Under the pieces are notes generated by a model, which saw only the letters and a program-made list of their open reading frames with translations, did no database searches and was not told the DNA's origin. A stretch of DNA of 64,000 nucleotides from Sphingomonas profundi (GTDB taxonomy: Bacteria; Pseudomonadota; Alphaproteobacteria; Sphingomonadales; Sphingomonadaceae), in the NCBI RefSeq assembly GCF_009739515.1, contig NZ_CP046535.1, positions 2,914,001-2,978,000 on the forward strand, in the 5' to 3' direction. This document shows, piece by piece, positions 50,629-62,035 of this stretch; the first letter of the stretch is position 1, and every line of letters begins with the position of its first letter. The position numbers and the translations under genes were made by a program.

Positions 50629-52835
50629 TCGGCCGCCTCGCTGATCCCTTCGGGCGGCACATTGTGGCCCAGCAGCGCCAGCACCGCGCCCGCCGCCTCC
50701 ACCAGGTTGGTGCCCGGGCCGAAGATGCCCTGCACGCCGGCATCGCGCAGGAACTGATAGTCCTGCGCCGGGATCACGCCGCCGGCGATCACCTTGATGT
50801 CGCTGCGCCCGGCATCGCGCAGCAGGCCGATCAGCTCGGGGATCAGCGTCTTGTGCCCGGCCGCCAGGCTGGAGGCGCCGACCACGTCGACATCGGCCTT
50901 GATCGCCAGCTCGGCCGCTTCCCGCGGCGTCTGGAACAGCGGCCCGGCGACGATCTCGAAGCCCAGGTCGCCGAAGGCGGAGGAGACCAGGTTGGCGCCG
51001 CGATCATGCCCGTCCTGGCCCATCTTGGCGACCAGCATCTTCGGCCGCCGGCCCTTGCGCCGCTCGATCGAGGAGACGCCCTCGATCAGCCCCTGCCAGC
51101 GCGCATCGTCGCCATAGGCGCCGCCGTAGATGCCCTTCACCGGCGTGGGATTGGTGCCGTAGCGGCCGAACACATCCTCCATCGCCAGGCTGATCTCGCC
51201 CAGGGTCGCGCGCTGGCGCGCGCACTCTACCGCCAGCTCCAGCAGGTTGCCCTTGCCCCGCGCACCCTCGCGCAGCGCATCAAGCGCGGCCCGGCACAGG
51301 GCCTCGTCGCGCCCCGCCTTGCTCTTGTTGATGCGGGCGATCTGCGCCTCGCGCACGGCGACGTTGTCGACATCGAGGATGTCGATCGCGTCCTCCTTGT
51401 CCTTGGCATATTTGTTGACGCCGACGACCACCTCCTCGACGCGGTCGACGCGGGCGGCCTTGGCGGCGGAGGCTTCCTCGATCATCGCCTTGGGCCAGCC
51501 GGCGGCGACCGCCTTGGCCATGCCGCCCTCGGCCTCGACCTTCTCGATGATCGCCCACGCGGCGTCGACGAGCTGGCTGGTCAGGCTCTCGACATAATAG
51601 CTGCCGCCCAGCGGATCGACGACATTGCACATGCCGGTCTCCTCCTGGATGACCAGTTGGGTGTTGCGCGCGATACGGGCGGAGAAGTCGGTCGGCAGCG
51701 CGATCGCCTCGTCCAGCGCGTTGGTGTGGAGGCTCTGGGTGCCGCCCAGCATCGCCGCCATCGCCTCGATCGTGGTGCGCATCACGTTGTTGTATGGGTC
51801 CTTCTCGGTCAGCGAGACGCCCGAGGTTTGGCAGTGGGTGCGCAGCATCTTGCTGCGCTCGTCCTTCGCGCCCAGCTGCGTCATCACGCGGTGCCACAGC
51901 ACGCGCGCGGCGCGCAGCTTCGCCACCTCCATGAAGAAGTTCATGCCGATCGCGAAGAAGAAGCTGAGGCGCCCGGCGAACTTGTCGATGTCCAGTCCGC
52001 TCGCGACGCCGTACTTCACATATTCCATGCCGTCGGCAATGGTGAAGGCCAGCTCCTGCACCTGCGTCGCGCCGGCTTCCTGCATGTGATAGCCGCTGAT
52101 CGAGATGCTGTTGAACTTCGGCATCTCCCGGCTGGTATAGCCGAAGATGTCCGAGATGATCCGCATGCTCGGTTCGGGCGGGTAGATGTAGGTGTTGCGG
52201 ACCATGAACTCCTTGAGGATGTCGTTCTGGATGGTCCCGTCCAGCTGCGCGCGCGGCACGCCCTGCTCCTCGCCCGCCACGATGAAGAAGGCCAGGATGG
52301 GGATCACCGCGCCGTTCATCGTCATCGAGACGGACATCTTGTCCAGCGGGATGCCGTCGAACAGGATCTTCATGTCGTCGATCGTGTCGATCGCGACGCC
52401 CGCCTTGCCGACGTCGCCGGTCACGCGCGGATGATCGCTGTCATAGCCGCGATGGGTGGCGAGATCGAAGGCGACCGACAGGCCCTTCTGCCCGGCCTTC
52501 AGGTTGCGATGGTAGAAGGCGTTGGACGCCTCGGCGGTGGAGAAGCCGGCATATTGGCGGATCGTCCACGGCCGCCCGGCATACATCGAGGCGCGCACGC
52601 CGCGGGTGAAGGGGGCGAAGCCGGGCAGGCCGGGCTCTGTCGTCACGTCTTCCGCCGTGTAGAGCGGCTTGACGGCGATGCCTTCCGGCGTGTTCCAGGT
52701 GAGATCCTGCCCCTTCACCTCCTTGGCGGCGGCGGCCTCCCACTTGGCCAGGGTCGGCGCGGCCGAGGGTTCGGGCAGGTCGCGGGCCTTGGGCGCCGCG
52801 CCCGCATCTTCGCCGATATTCTTCTCGATCGTCAT
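50625..52835 (-). CDS. scpA: Methylmalonyl-CoA mutase
   Basis: The 736-residue adenosylcobalamin enzyme converts (R)-methylmalonyl-CoA to succinyl-CoA. The TIM-barrel part has [19 protein letters not shown] and [15 protein letters not shown]; the C-terminal B12-binding domain has the base-off motif DGHDRGANL and [11 protein letters not shown]. This is the single-chain type of the large subunit. ATG 52835 is preferred over TTG 52847. A palindrome lies in the 126-bp gap to the epimerase gene. Confidence 0.96.
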   Translation of the reverse strand: MTIEKNIGEDAGAAPKARDLPEPSAAPTLAKWEAAAAKEVKGQDLTWNTPEGIAVKPLYTAEDVTTEPGLPGFAPFTRGVRASMYAGRPWTIRQYAGFSTAEASNAFYHRNLKAGQKGLSVAFDLATHRGYDSDHPRVTGDVGKAGVAIDTIDDMKILFDGIPLDKMSVSMTMNGAVIPILAFFIVAGEEQGVPRAQLDGTIQNDILKEFMVRNTYIYPPEPSMRIISDIFGYTSREMPKFNSISISGYHMQEAGATQVQELAFTIADGMEYVKYGVASGLDIDKFAGRLSFFFAIGMNFFMEVAKLRAARVLWHRVMTQLGAKDERSKMLRTHCQTSGVSLTEKDPYNNVMRTTIEAMAAMLGGTQSLHTNALDEAIALPTDFSARIARNTQLVIQEETGMCNVVDPLGGSYYVESLTSQLVDAAWAIIEKVEAEGGMAKAVAAGWPKAMIEEASAAKAARVDRVEEVVVGVNKYAKDKEDAIDILDVDNVAVREAQIARINKSKAGRDEALCRAALDALREGARGKGNLLELAVECARQRATLGEISLAMEDVFGRYGTNPTPVKGIYGGAYGDDARWQGLIEGVSSIERRKGRRPKMLVAKMGQDGHDRGANLVSSAFGDLGFEIVAGPLFQTPREAAELAIKADVDVVGASSLAAGHKTLIPELIGLLRDAGRSDIKVIAGGVIPAQDYQFLRDAGVQGIFGPGTNLVEAAGAVLALLGHNVPPEGISEAAE

Positions 52836-52852
52836 AGCCGTTCCCAACCAGT

Positions 52853-52953
52853 CCGCTCATCCTGAGGAGCCATTGAGCCTGTCGCAATGGCGTCTCGAAG
52901 GATCCTTCGAGACGGGTCTCCGCCTCCGCTCAGCCCCTCCTCAGGGAGAGCGG
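52853..52953. repeat. Nested palindrome inside the propionate operon
   Basis: The outer arms 52853-52869 (CCGCTCATCCTGAGGAG) and 52937-52953 match with a few changes. Inside, CGTCTCGAAGGA (52891-52902) and its complement TCCTTCGAGACG (52903-52914) form a perfect 24-bp palindrome. It is the same family as 26846-26962. It separates the epimerase and mutase genes and could affect processing of the shared message. Confidence 0.85.
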
Positions 52954-52960
52954 AGGATTT

Positions 52961-53404
52961 TCAATGTCCCGCCGCATGCTTCGGCGTCTCCATGATCTCG
53001 GTCAGCACGCCGCCCATGTCCCTGGGGTGGACGAAGAAGATCAGCGTGCCGTGCGCGCCGATGCGCGGCTCGCCGAGCACCTTCTTGCCCATCGCCAGGA
53101 ACTCGTCCCGCGCGGCATGGATGTCGGGCACCTCGAAGCAGAGATGGTGCTGCCCGCCGGCCGGGTTCTTCGCCAGGAAGGCGCGGATGCCGGCGGACTC
53201 GCCGATCGGCTCGATCAGCTCGATCTGCGTGCCCTCGGTGCCGCCGGCGCCGGGCGTGTGGACGAAGCACACCTTCACGCCCTGCTCGGCCATGTCGAAC
53301 GGCTCCGTGACCACGCTGGCGCCCATCACGTCGCGGTAGAACGCGATGCTGTCCGCGATCGACGGCGTCGCCACGCCGACATGGTTGAGCCGGCCGAGCT
53401 TCAC
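52961..53404 (-). CDS. mce: Methylmalonyl-CoA epimerase
   Basis: The 147-residue VOC-fold enzyme interconverts (S)- and (R)-methylmalonyl-CoA. Metal ligands include H8 (GRLNHVGVAT) and glutamate/histidine positions in QIELIEPIGE, GQHHLCFEV and the C-terminal VLTEIMETP. GTG 53404 overlaps the thiolase stop (GTGA). Confidence 0.93.
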   Translation of the reverse strand: MKLGRLNHVGVATPSIADSIAFYRDVMGASVVTEPFDMAEQGVKVCFVHTPGAGGTEGTQIELIEPIGESAGIRAFLAKNPAGGQHHLCFEVPDIHAARDEFLAMGKKVLGEPRIGAHGTLIFFVHPRDMGGVLTEIMETPKHAAGH

Positions 53405-54609
53405 GCCGCCGCCTTCCGCTCGGCCGCGCCCAGCCGCTCCACCACCAGCGCGATGCCTTGGCCGCCGCCGATGCACATCGTGACGAGGCCGTAGCGCGCA
53501 TCCTGGCGGTCGAGCTCGGCCAGCAGCTTCACCGTCAGGATCGCGCCGGTCGCGCCCACCGGATGGCCGAGCGATATGCCCGATCCGTTGACGTTCACCT
53601 TCTCCGGATCGAAGCCCAGGCTGTTGGCGACGGCGCAGGCCTGCGCGGCGAACGCCTCGTTCGATTCGATTACGTCGATCTGGTCGAGCGACAGGCCGGC
53701 CCGCTCCAGCGCGATCGGCACGGCGTGGATCGGCCCGAGGCCCATCACGTCGGGCGAAACGCCGGCATGGCCCCAGCCGAGGATGCGGGCGCGCGGGCTC
53801 AGCCCCTTGGCCGCGGCCGCATCGGCGGAGGCGAGCACCAGCGCGGCGGCGCCGTCGTTGATACCGCTGGCGTTGCCGGGGGTGACGGTGCCGTCCTTCT
53901 TGAACGCGGGTTTCAGCTTGGCCAGCACGTCCACCGTCGTCTCGGCCTTCACATGCTCGTCCGTGTCGAAGGCGACCATGCCCTTGCGCGTCTTCACCTC
54001 GATCGGCACGATCTGGTCCTTGAAGCGACCCTCCGTCTGCGCGGCGGCGGCACGGCGGTGGCTCTCGGCGGCCGCCTCGTCCTGCGCCGCCCGGCCGATC
54101 TGGTGCTGCTCGGCGATGTTCTCAGCCGTGATGCCCATGTGATAATTGTCGATCGGGTCGCTCAGCGTGGCCGTCAGCGCGTCGAGCATCTGCACCGCGC
54201 CCATCTTCTGGCCGAAGCGCGCCGCCGTGACATAGTGGGGCGACTGGCTCATGCTCTCGGCGCCGCCGGCGACGGCGAAGTCCGCCTCGCCCAGGGTAAT
54301 CATCTGCGCCGCCGAGACGATCGCCTGCACCGAGGAGCCGCACAGCCGGTTCAGGGTCAGCGCCGGCGCCTCCACCGGCACGCCGGCATTCAGCGCGGCG
54401 ACGCGGGCGAGGTAGGCGTCCTGCGGCACGGTGGGGATCACCTGCCCCATCACCACATGCTGCACGTCCGCCGCCGCGATGCCCGATCGGGCGATCGCCT
54501 CGCGGATCACGATCTCGCCGAGCCTGGCGGGCGCCACATCCTTCAGCGCGCCGCCGAAGTCGCCGATGGCGGTACGCGCGCCGCCGAGGATCACCACTTC
54601 CTTGTTCAT
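53401..54609 (-). CDS. Acetyl-CoA C-acetyltransferase (thiolase)
   Basis: A 402-residue thiolase. The nucleophile is C90 (NRLCGSSVQAI), with GHPVGATGA and the second cysteine in CIGGGQG near the C-terminus. It makes or splits acetoacetyl-CoA or 3-ketoacyl-CoA; in this setting it may release propionyl-CoA from odd-chain or branched substrates. It overlaps mce by 4 bp. Confidence 0.93.
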   Translation of the reverse strand: MNKEVVILGGARTAIGDFGGALKDVAPARLGEIVIREAIARSGIAAADVQHVVMGQVIPTVPQDAYLARVAALNAGVPVEAPALTLNRLCGSSVQAIVSAAQMITLGEADFAVAGGAESMSQSPHYVTAARFGQKMGAVQMLDALTATLSDPIDNYHMGITAENIAEQHQIGRAAQDEAAAESHRRAAAAQTEGRFKDQIVPIEVKTRKGMVAFDTDEHVKAETTVDVLAKLKPAFKKDGTVTPGNASGINDGAAALVLASADAAAAKGLSPRARILGWGHAGVSPDVMGLGPIHAVPIALERAGLSLDQIDVIESNEAFAAQACAVANSLGFDPEKVNVNGSGISLGHPVGATGAILTVKLLAELDRQDARYGLVTMCIGGGQGIALVVERLGAAERKAAA

Positions 54610-54772
54610 TTCAGGTTCCTAATGTCTGTCGGTGCCGATCTTCCAGGGCAGCATGTCCGTCTTCGATCCGCTGAAATCGGCTAGGTCCACTACGTACCTC
54701 TTCGATCGCTTCAAGCCGAACGAGCCTTCGATCGATGTGGATAACCGATCTCACGATCCGTTTCGCGTCCCC

Positions 54773-56305
<1,533 letters not shown>

Positions 56306-56349
56306 GCGGGCTCCCTCGGTTCACGCGCCTCTCCCTTTCCAAGCCGCGC

Positions 56350-56399
56350 CGGATTGTGCAAATGCGAACTTGCGGAATTGCGAAGAGGTTGTTTGCAGA
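56350..56399. promoter_or_regulatory. Candidate ScfR operator in the pccB-regulator divergent promoter
   Basis: In about 45 bp there are repeated TTGC words: TGTGCAAATGCGAA (56355-56368), TTGCGGAATTGCGAA (56370-56384) and TTTGCAG (56392-56398). The Rhodobacter regulator PccR is reported to bind paired TTTGCAAA elements upstream of propionate genes, and these words resemble them. The repeats are visible; binding is inferred. Confidence 0.5.
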
Positions 56400-57884
56400 A
56401 TGACGATGCCGGACCCCGCCGCGCTGCCCGCGCTGATGCCGCCGTCCGCCCCGGATCAGGCGGTCGCCGCGCCCCGCCGGCGGCTGTTCGCCGGGCCGGT
56501 GCTGCGCGCGCTGCGCCAGCGCCACCGGCTGGGCCAGGCGGCGATGGCGCAGCGGCTCGGCCTCTCGGTCAGCTATCTGTCGCAGCTGGAGAATGACGAT
56601 CGTCCGGTCACACACGCCGTTTCCGCAGCGCTCGCCGCCGCCTTCCCGCTCGACTGGAACCCGGCCGACGTGGGCGGCGCGGCGCATCTGGCCGCGCTGC
56701 GCGATGCGGTGGCCGATCCGCTGTTCGCCAGCCTGCCGCCGGAGCCGCAGGCGCTCGATCGCGCGGCCGAGCAGCAGCCCGGCCTCGCCGAACGCTTCGT
56801 CCGCCTGCACGCCGCCTATCGCCGCAGCGAGGAGCGGCGGCTGATCGCCGACGAGGCGATCGCCAGCGGCGTGCCCGGCGGCGGGCGGCAGCCGTGGGAG
56901 GAGGTGCGGGACTGGTTCCACAATGCCGGCAACTATGTCGACGCGATCGATCGCGCGGCGGAGGCGCTGGCCCATTCGCTGGATGCCGAGCCGATCCCGG
57001 AGGGGCTGCTGGTCCACGCGCTGAAGACGGCGCACGGCGTGGACGTGATCTCCACCAGCGACGAGCGCGACGATACGCCGCCGCTCCGCCGGTTCGATCC
57101 GGCGCGCGGCCTGCTGGCGCTGAACCGGGCGATGCCGCCGGCCACGCGGCGCTTCTTCCTCGCCCACCAGCTGGCCAGCCTGTCGTTCGCCGAGGTGATC
57201 GCCGGCATCGCCAGCGGCGCCGATCTGCGCGCGCCCGAATCGCGCCGATTGCTCTCGATCGGCCTCGGCAACCAGGCGGCCGGCGCGCTGCTGATGCCCT
57301 ATGGCCGCTTTCGCGACAGCGCCCGCGCCTGCCGCCACGACATCGATCGGCTGTGCCAGCGGTTCGACGTGAGCTTCGAGCAGGCGTGCCACCGCCTCTC
57401 CACGCTGCAACGGCCCGGCGCGCGCGGCATCCCCTTCTTCTTCTGCCGGGTGGACATGGCCGGCAACATCACCAAGCGCCACTCCGCCACGCGGCTGCAG
57501 TTCGCCCGCTTCGGCGGCGCCTGCCCGCTGTGGATCGTGCACGAGGCGGTGGCGATCCCCGATCGCATCCTTGTCCAGCTGGCGGAGACGCCGGACGGCC
57601 TGCGCTACGTCTCGATGGCCAAGGGGCTGGTGAAGCCCAGCGGCAGCTATGCGCGCAGCCCCCGCCGCTACGCCGTGGCGCTCGGCTGCGAGATCGAGCA
57701 TGCCGGCGACTTCATCTATGCCGACGGCCTGGATCTGGCGAGCCGCACTGCGGCCGCGCCGATCGGCATCTCCTGCCGCCTGTGCCCGCGCGCCGGCTGC
57801 GACCAGCGCGCCTTCCCGCCGGCCGACCGCGCGATCGTGATCGATCCGAACGTGCGCGAGGTGGTGCCCTATCGCGTGCTGTGA
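56400..57884 (+). CDS. ScfR-family short-chain fatty acyl transcriptional regulator
   Basis: The 494-residue protein has an N-terminal XRE-type helix-turn-helix (LRALRQRHRLGQAAMAQRLG, then SVSYLSQLENDDRPVT), an IrrE/DUF955-like middle (FFLAHQLASLSF, degenerate metallopeptidase motif) and a DUF2083-type C-terminus with cysteines (SCRLCPRAGC). This layout is that of the RamB/PrpC/PccR family that senses short acyl-CoAs. Divergence from pccB supports control of the propionate genes. Confidence 0.92.
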   Translation: MTMPDPAALPALMPPSAPDQAVAAPRRRLFAGPVLRALRQRHRLGQAAMAQRLGLSVSYLSQLENDDRPVTHAVSAALAAAFPLDWNPADVGGAAHLAALRDAVADPLFASLPPEPQALDRAAEQQPGLAERFVRLHAAYRRSEERRLIADEAIASGVPGGGRQPWEEVRDWFHNAGNYVDAIDRAAEALAHSLDAEPIPEGLLVHALKTAHGVDVISTSDERDDTPPLRRFDPARGLLALNRAMPPATRRFFLAHQLASLSFAEVIAGIASGADLRAPESRRLLSIGLGNQAAGALLMPYGRFRDSARACRHDIDRLCQRFDVSFEQACHRLSTLQRPGARGIPFFFCRVDMAGNITKRHSATRLQFARFGGACPLWIVHEAVAIPDRILVQLAETPDGLRYVSMAKGLVKPSGSYARSPRRYAVALGCEIEHAGDFIYADGLDLASRTAAAPIGISCRLCPRAGCDQRAFPPADRAIVIDPNVREVVPYRVL

Positions 57885-57949
57885 CCGGACGACGGCGGTA
57901 CTCGCGGCCGTCTCGGATCACATCATGCCGGGCCAGGCCTTTCGCGCCC

Positions 57950-59296
57950 TCAGAGGCGGACGCCGCGCTGGTTCAGGATCGCCAGCATCTCGTCGCGCAC
58001 CGCCGCCTGCACCGCGCCGCTCTGGTGGATGCCGTCCGGCAGGTGGCGCCACAGGCCGTGCTCGGCGACGATCGCGTCGACATCGACCACGCCGATCCCC
58101 TCCCCGGCGGCCAGACCGTCCAGCATCACGTTCCGTTCCTTCGCACGCACCGTGCTCAGCGTGCGGCCGAGCGGCGCGTCGAACGCGGCATAGTGCAGGA
58201 TGTCCTCGTGGATCTGCGCCGATATGCCGTTGCACATCAGCAGCGCCGCCCCGGTCCGCTCCCGCACCGTCCGCGCGAGCAGGCGCAGGTCGGCGGCGAT
58301 CTCTTCCGTGTCGCGCGCTTCCGCCACGAAGTCGCGTTCCAGCCAGGCGCGCGTCGCGGCGCCCACCTGCGCCAGCCGGAACGGGTGGCAGGCGATCGCA
58401 TAGCCCAGCCGCCGGTGGCGCAGGATGGGCGGCAGCTCGGCGGTGAGCGTCAGGGCGATGGCGGTGGCCGGGCCGGCGCGGCGCAGCCCCTGCCGGCCCA
58501 GCAGCAGATAGTCGTCGGTGATCGGCGTGCGCCGCAGCGCCGCCAGCAGCGCGCCCAGGAACAGCCAGTCACCGGCGGCGGGCGGGGGCGAGAGGGCGGC
58601 GAAGCCCGCCGCGGCATCGGCCTCGATCGCCAGCATGTCCCCCGGCGACCGCGCCAGCTGTTCCAGCAGGATGCGCACGGAGGGGACGAGCGGCTCGTCC
58701 TGCACCACCGCCACCTGCCCGCCGCCGCCACTCGCGGCGAACAGCTCCAGAAAACCGCCCCGCTCGCCGCGCAGCGCCCCGGTCAGCTCGCAGGTGCCGA
58801 GCGCGAGCAGGGTCGCGGTCTCGCCCCCGGCCCTGCCCTCCTCTTCTCCCCACCAGCCGCGCACGCGATCGTGCCAGCCGGTCAGCAGGCCGGATCGGTC
58901 CTCGGCCAGTTCCGTCATGCGCCGGCCGGCCAGCATCAGCAGGCGCGGCAGCGCCGCATCGCCGGGCAGCGGCCGGCCTTCGGGCTCGATGTGCGCGATC
59001 ACGAAATCGTCCGACCAGCGATAATTGCTGAGCCGATCGAGGAAGCCGCCCTGCGTCTCCGCCGCGTGGGCCACCCGCCCGCCGACGCGGGGCGCAAAGG
59101 CGACCTGGAAGTCGCGCGTCTCGCCGGTGAACGGCGTGCCGCCATCGGCATCGGCGGAGAGCCCGAGGGTGCAGTAGGCGATCGGCTCGCCGGCGCGGGC
59201 GACGTGGCCGTCGGGACACAACCACCGCAGCGCCGATCGGACGACCCGATACCCGGCCACCGTGATCGGCCCCAGCCGCAGCGCGATCCCGCTCAC
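57950..59296 (-). CDS. Unrecognised protein with possible SGNH-like C-terminus
   Basis: A 448-residue soluble protein. Residues about 10-100 (DGHVARAGEPIAYC, FAPRVGGRVAHAAETQG) look like a barrel-sandwich or lipoyl-like fold, and the C-terminus has HLPDGIHQSGAVQAAV, similar to the DxxH block of SGNH hydrolases, plus LLMCNGIS that could supply a block III asparagine. No clear GDS nucleophile motif is seen, so hydrolase activity is a hypothesis. GTG 59296 overlaps the stop of the partner gene. No family is recognised. Confidence 0.7.
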   Translation of the reverse strand: MSGIALRLGPITVAGYRVVRSALRWLCPDGHVARAGEPIAYCTLGLSADADGGTPFTGETRDFQVAFAPRVGGRVAHAAETQGGFLDRLSNYRWSDDFVIAHIEPEGRPLPGDAALPRLLMLAGRRMTELAEDRSGLLTGWHDRVRGWWGEEEGRAGGETATLLALGTCELTGALRGERGGFLELFAASGGGGQVAVVQDEPLVPSVRILLEQLARSPGDMLAIEADAAAGFAALSPPPAAGDWLFLGALLAALRRTPITDDYLLLGRQGLRRAGPATAIALTLTAELPPILRHRRLGYAIACHPFRLAQVGAATRAWLERDFVAEARDTEEIAADLRLLARTVRERTGAALLMCNGISAQIHEDILHYAAFDAPLGRTLSTVRAKERNVMLDGLAAGEGIGVVDVDAIVAEHGLWRHLPDGIHQSGAVQAAVRDEMLAILNQRGVRL

Positions 59297-59655
59297 CGCC
59301 CGCCCCAGCCCTCGGCGTGGAAGACGATGCTGGCGACCGTCACGCGGGCCAGGCGCGCGCGCGGATCGTCGGCCGTGTCGCCCGTGTCCGTCGCCAGCAT
59401 GGCCACGGCCACACCGGGCATCAGCGCATCCCCTTGCCCCACGTTCAGCCGGACGAGCCGACCGCGTTCGCGCAGGACGAGGCGATAGTGGGAGATCGGC
59501 GGACAGTCGTGCGCCGCGCCCGCGCTTAGATCGACGCTGAAGTCGAGCAGCTTCGATCCCGGCATCAGCACCGCTCCTGCCGTAGCGTGCAGCAATCGCA
59601 CGCGCGCCGCACCCGCCAAGGTCAGCGCCGGCGGCAGGGCGACGGTCAGCAGCAC
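59293..59655 (-). CDS. Unrecognised small partner protein
   Basis: The 120-residue product starts at GTG 59655. It has a hydrophobic start (LLTVALPPALTLAGAARV) and a beta-rich body (GAVLMPGSKLLDFSVDL, VRLNVGQGDALMPGVAVAML) reminiscent of lipoyl/biotinyl barrel-sandwich domains without a modifiable lysine in the usual place. It is translationally coupled to the larger gene (GTGA). Function is unknown. Confidence 0.6.
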   Translation of the reverse strand: MLLTVALPPALTLAGAARVRLLHATAGAVLMPGSKLLDFSVDLSAGAAHDCPPISHYRLVLRERGRLVRLNVGQGDALMPGVAVAMLATDTGDTADDPRARLARVTVASIVFHAEGWGGR

Positions 59656-59718
59656 GATAAGGCGGGCGGCGGCATGGCCCGATCAAGCACCGGACGCCGC
59701 CCGTTTGGCAAGTGCCGA

Positions 59719-60822
59719 TCAGGCGGGGAGCGTCTCCAGCGACTTCGGCTCGTGCATCGGGCAGCCGTTATGCTGGCCGCGGAAGCCGGACGACATCTCG
59801 TAGGCGGGCTTGCGCGCCCGCATAACCCCGCCGAGCGGCTGATGCGCGGCAAGCCCGTGCCACGGCGAGAAAGCTAGGCTGTCGTCCACCACCTTGGCGC
59901 GCGTCTCGCTCCACGCCGATTGCGGCTCCACCGTGATCCGCGCGACCGGGATGTACGGGCTCTCCTCCTCGTCCCACGGCACGGACGCGTCCTCGACCGG
60001 CATCTTGTCGAGATCGGTGCAGAGCTGCGCGCGCACCTCCCACTGGCCGCCCTCGGCGCCGAAGAATTCGTTCATCGCACCGCGCAATCCGTCCGGATCG
60101 CCGCCGATGTCCACGGTCTCGCCCGCCAGCGCCTTGAAGTTGGGCGAGAGCGGCACGACCGACAGCTTGGCGATATAGTCGCCGTACCGCAGCGGCGCCT
60201 GCGTGAAGTAGCTCTCGCCGGCCGGATGCGTCTGGGCCTGGCCGCCCATGCTCTTCAGCATCGCGCTCTCACCGCCGACAGCCTCCAAGGCGCTCTCAGC
60301 CGCGCGCAGGGTGGCGGAGAGCACCTTCTTCACGCCCTCGACCCGGTCGGTCGTCTTGGCGAGCATCTTGAGGTTGGCGAGGAACTTGGCCGGCGTCGGT
60401 GCCAGGAAGGCGGGGCCGATCGCCATGACGAAATCCTGCGTGGCGTCTCCCTCCGATCCGGGCAGCCGATCGCCATCCACGCCGATCACCTTCACCGCCA
60501 TGCCGCGCGGCAGGGAGACGCTGTCCGGCAGGATGTCGCCGGCGTTGGTCGAGATGCGGAGCACCGTCTGATAGGTGCCGGGCTCTGCGAACAGGCCCTG
60601 CGCCAGCACCGGGGGCAGGCCGCCGAGCACCTCGAACGTGCCTTCCAGCAGCGCGTGGCTCTTGGCGTGGACGCTGCGAACGGCGTGGCCGTAATCCTTG
60701 TAGGTCGTCTCGATGATGCCGTGCAGCGTATCGACCAGCTCCCGCGTGACCTCCGCCTCGTTCGGCTCGGGCTGTTCGACGGCGGGCGTGTAGCGGATCG
60801 GGGCAGTGGGCGCTTGAGTCAT
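59719..60822 (-). CDS. Catalase-like heme protein
   Basis: The 367-residue protein resembles small catalase-family proteins: AVRSVHAKSHALLEGTFEV carries the distal histidine, NAGDILPDSVSLPRGMAVKV the core, and FSPWHGLAAHQPLGGVMRAR with AYEMSSGFR a possible proximal tyrosine. It is shorter than classical catalases and lacks a signal peptide. Peroxidase or SrpA-like activity is plausible. GAAGGA lies 7-8 bases before ATG 60822. Confidence 0.82.
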   Translation of the reverse strand: MTQAPTAPIRYTPAVEQPEPNEAEVTRELVDTLHGIIETTYKDYGHAVRSVHAKSHALLEGTFEVLGGLPPVLAQGLFAEPGTYQTVLRISTNAGDILPDSVSLPRGMAVKVIGVDGDRLPGSEGDATQDFVMAIGPAFLAPTPAKFLANLKMLAKTTDRVEGVKKVLSATLRAAESALEAVGGESAMLKSMGGQAQTHPAGESYFTQAPLRYGDYIAKLSVVPLSPNFKALAGETVDIGGDPDGLRGAMNEFFGAEGGQWEVRAQLCTDLDKMPVEDASVPWDEEESPYIPVARITVEPQSAWSETRAKVVDDSLAFSPWHGLAAHQPLGGVMRARKPAYEMSSGFRGQHNGCPMHEPKSLETLPA

Positions 60823-60865
60823 CGAAAGTCCTTCGTGGTCAGGCATTTGGCCGCCACATAAACCG

Positions 60866-62031
60866 TCAGCCCGGCGCGGTGGTTCCCGGCAGCGCCCTAG
60901 CGACGGCAAGAAAGCGGTCCACGTCGCGCTCATCGTTGTTCAGGCCGGGGCACACGCGCAGCAGATCGTCGCGCGCGTGGACGACAACCTCCTCCGCGGC
61001 GAAGGCGGCCGCCCAGGCGGCGGCCTGTGGCGAGCGGAAGGCGAGGAACCGCGCGCGCGCCCCGGCGCCCGGCGGGTTCAGCAGGTCCGCCGCCGCCAGC
61101 GGCGTGCCCCCGATCCCGTCGAGCAGGCGCGCGTGCAGGGCGGCCACATGGGCGGAGATCGCCGTTGTCGTCAGCCGCTCGCCGGCCAGCATGTCGCGCA
61201 CCGCGACGAAGCGGTAGAGGCCGGAGGGATCGAAGGTGGATCCCATGAAGCGCCTCGCATCGGCCGGATAGCCTACCGTCCCCCGCTCGCTCGCATCGGC
61301 GAACCAGCCGGTCTCCTCGGGGCGCGGGCCGTAGCCGGGGGGCGCGTGCATCAGCCCGGCGCCCTCCCCTGCCATCGCATATTTGTAGCCGCCGGCGATG
61401 TAGAAGACGCGATCGGCCACGGCGGAGAGATCCGTCTCTATCGCCATGAAGCCGTGATAGCCGTCGATCGCCACCCACGGCCCTTCCGGCCGGGCGAGCG
61501 CGGCGAGATCGGCGATGCGATCGAACACCAGGCCGCTGCCGAACATGACCTGGCTGACATAGGCCAGATCGAAGCCGCCGGCCCGCGCCCGCGTGACGAA
61601 GCGATCGGCGAAGGTGGCGCGCGGCTCCATCGCCACCGCCTCCACGATCGCGCGGCCGCTCTCCGCCCAGCGCGCGGCCTGGCGGGCGAAGCTGGCGAAC
61701 TCCCCGTCGCTCGTCAGGATGCGGACCGGCCGCCGATCGATCGCGGAGACCAGGCGGAGCAGCAGTTCGTGCGCGTTGCCGGCGAACGCCACGGTCGCCG
61801 CATCGGGCAGGTTCAGCTCGGCCGCGACATGGGCCTGCGCGCCGGGCCGGATCTCGTCCAGCACCCGCGACCACTTGTCGCCGGCCAGCCGCGCCGCATC
61901 GCTCCACGCGGCGATCTGGCCGACGAAGCTCGCATCGGGCCATAGCGGGTGGCTGTGCGCCGCCAGATGCACGCGATCGGGTGCGGCCGCGATCGCGCGC
62001 TGGAACAGATGCCGATAGCCGCCGCCCGTGC

Positions 62032-62035
<4 letters not shown>
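60866..62035 (-). CDS. Class V aminotransferase-fold PLP enzyme (kynureninase-like)
   Basis: A 389-residue PLP enzyme. The lysine lies in AGGYKYAMAGEG, and AHSHPLWPD and IDGYHGFMA are typical of the class V/kynureninase-like branch. The TTG start at 62035 overlaps the RelA/SpoT stop by 3 bases, so the two are coupled. The substrate is not known; no tryptophan-degradation genes are adjacent. Confidence 0.88.

Noticed and set aside
50565-52865. A 766-residue plus-strand frame antisense to the mutase gene
   Set aside because: Shadow of methylmalonyl-CoA mutase, which has intact cobalamin and catalytic motifs on the other strand.
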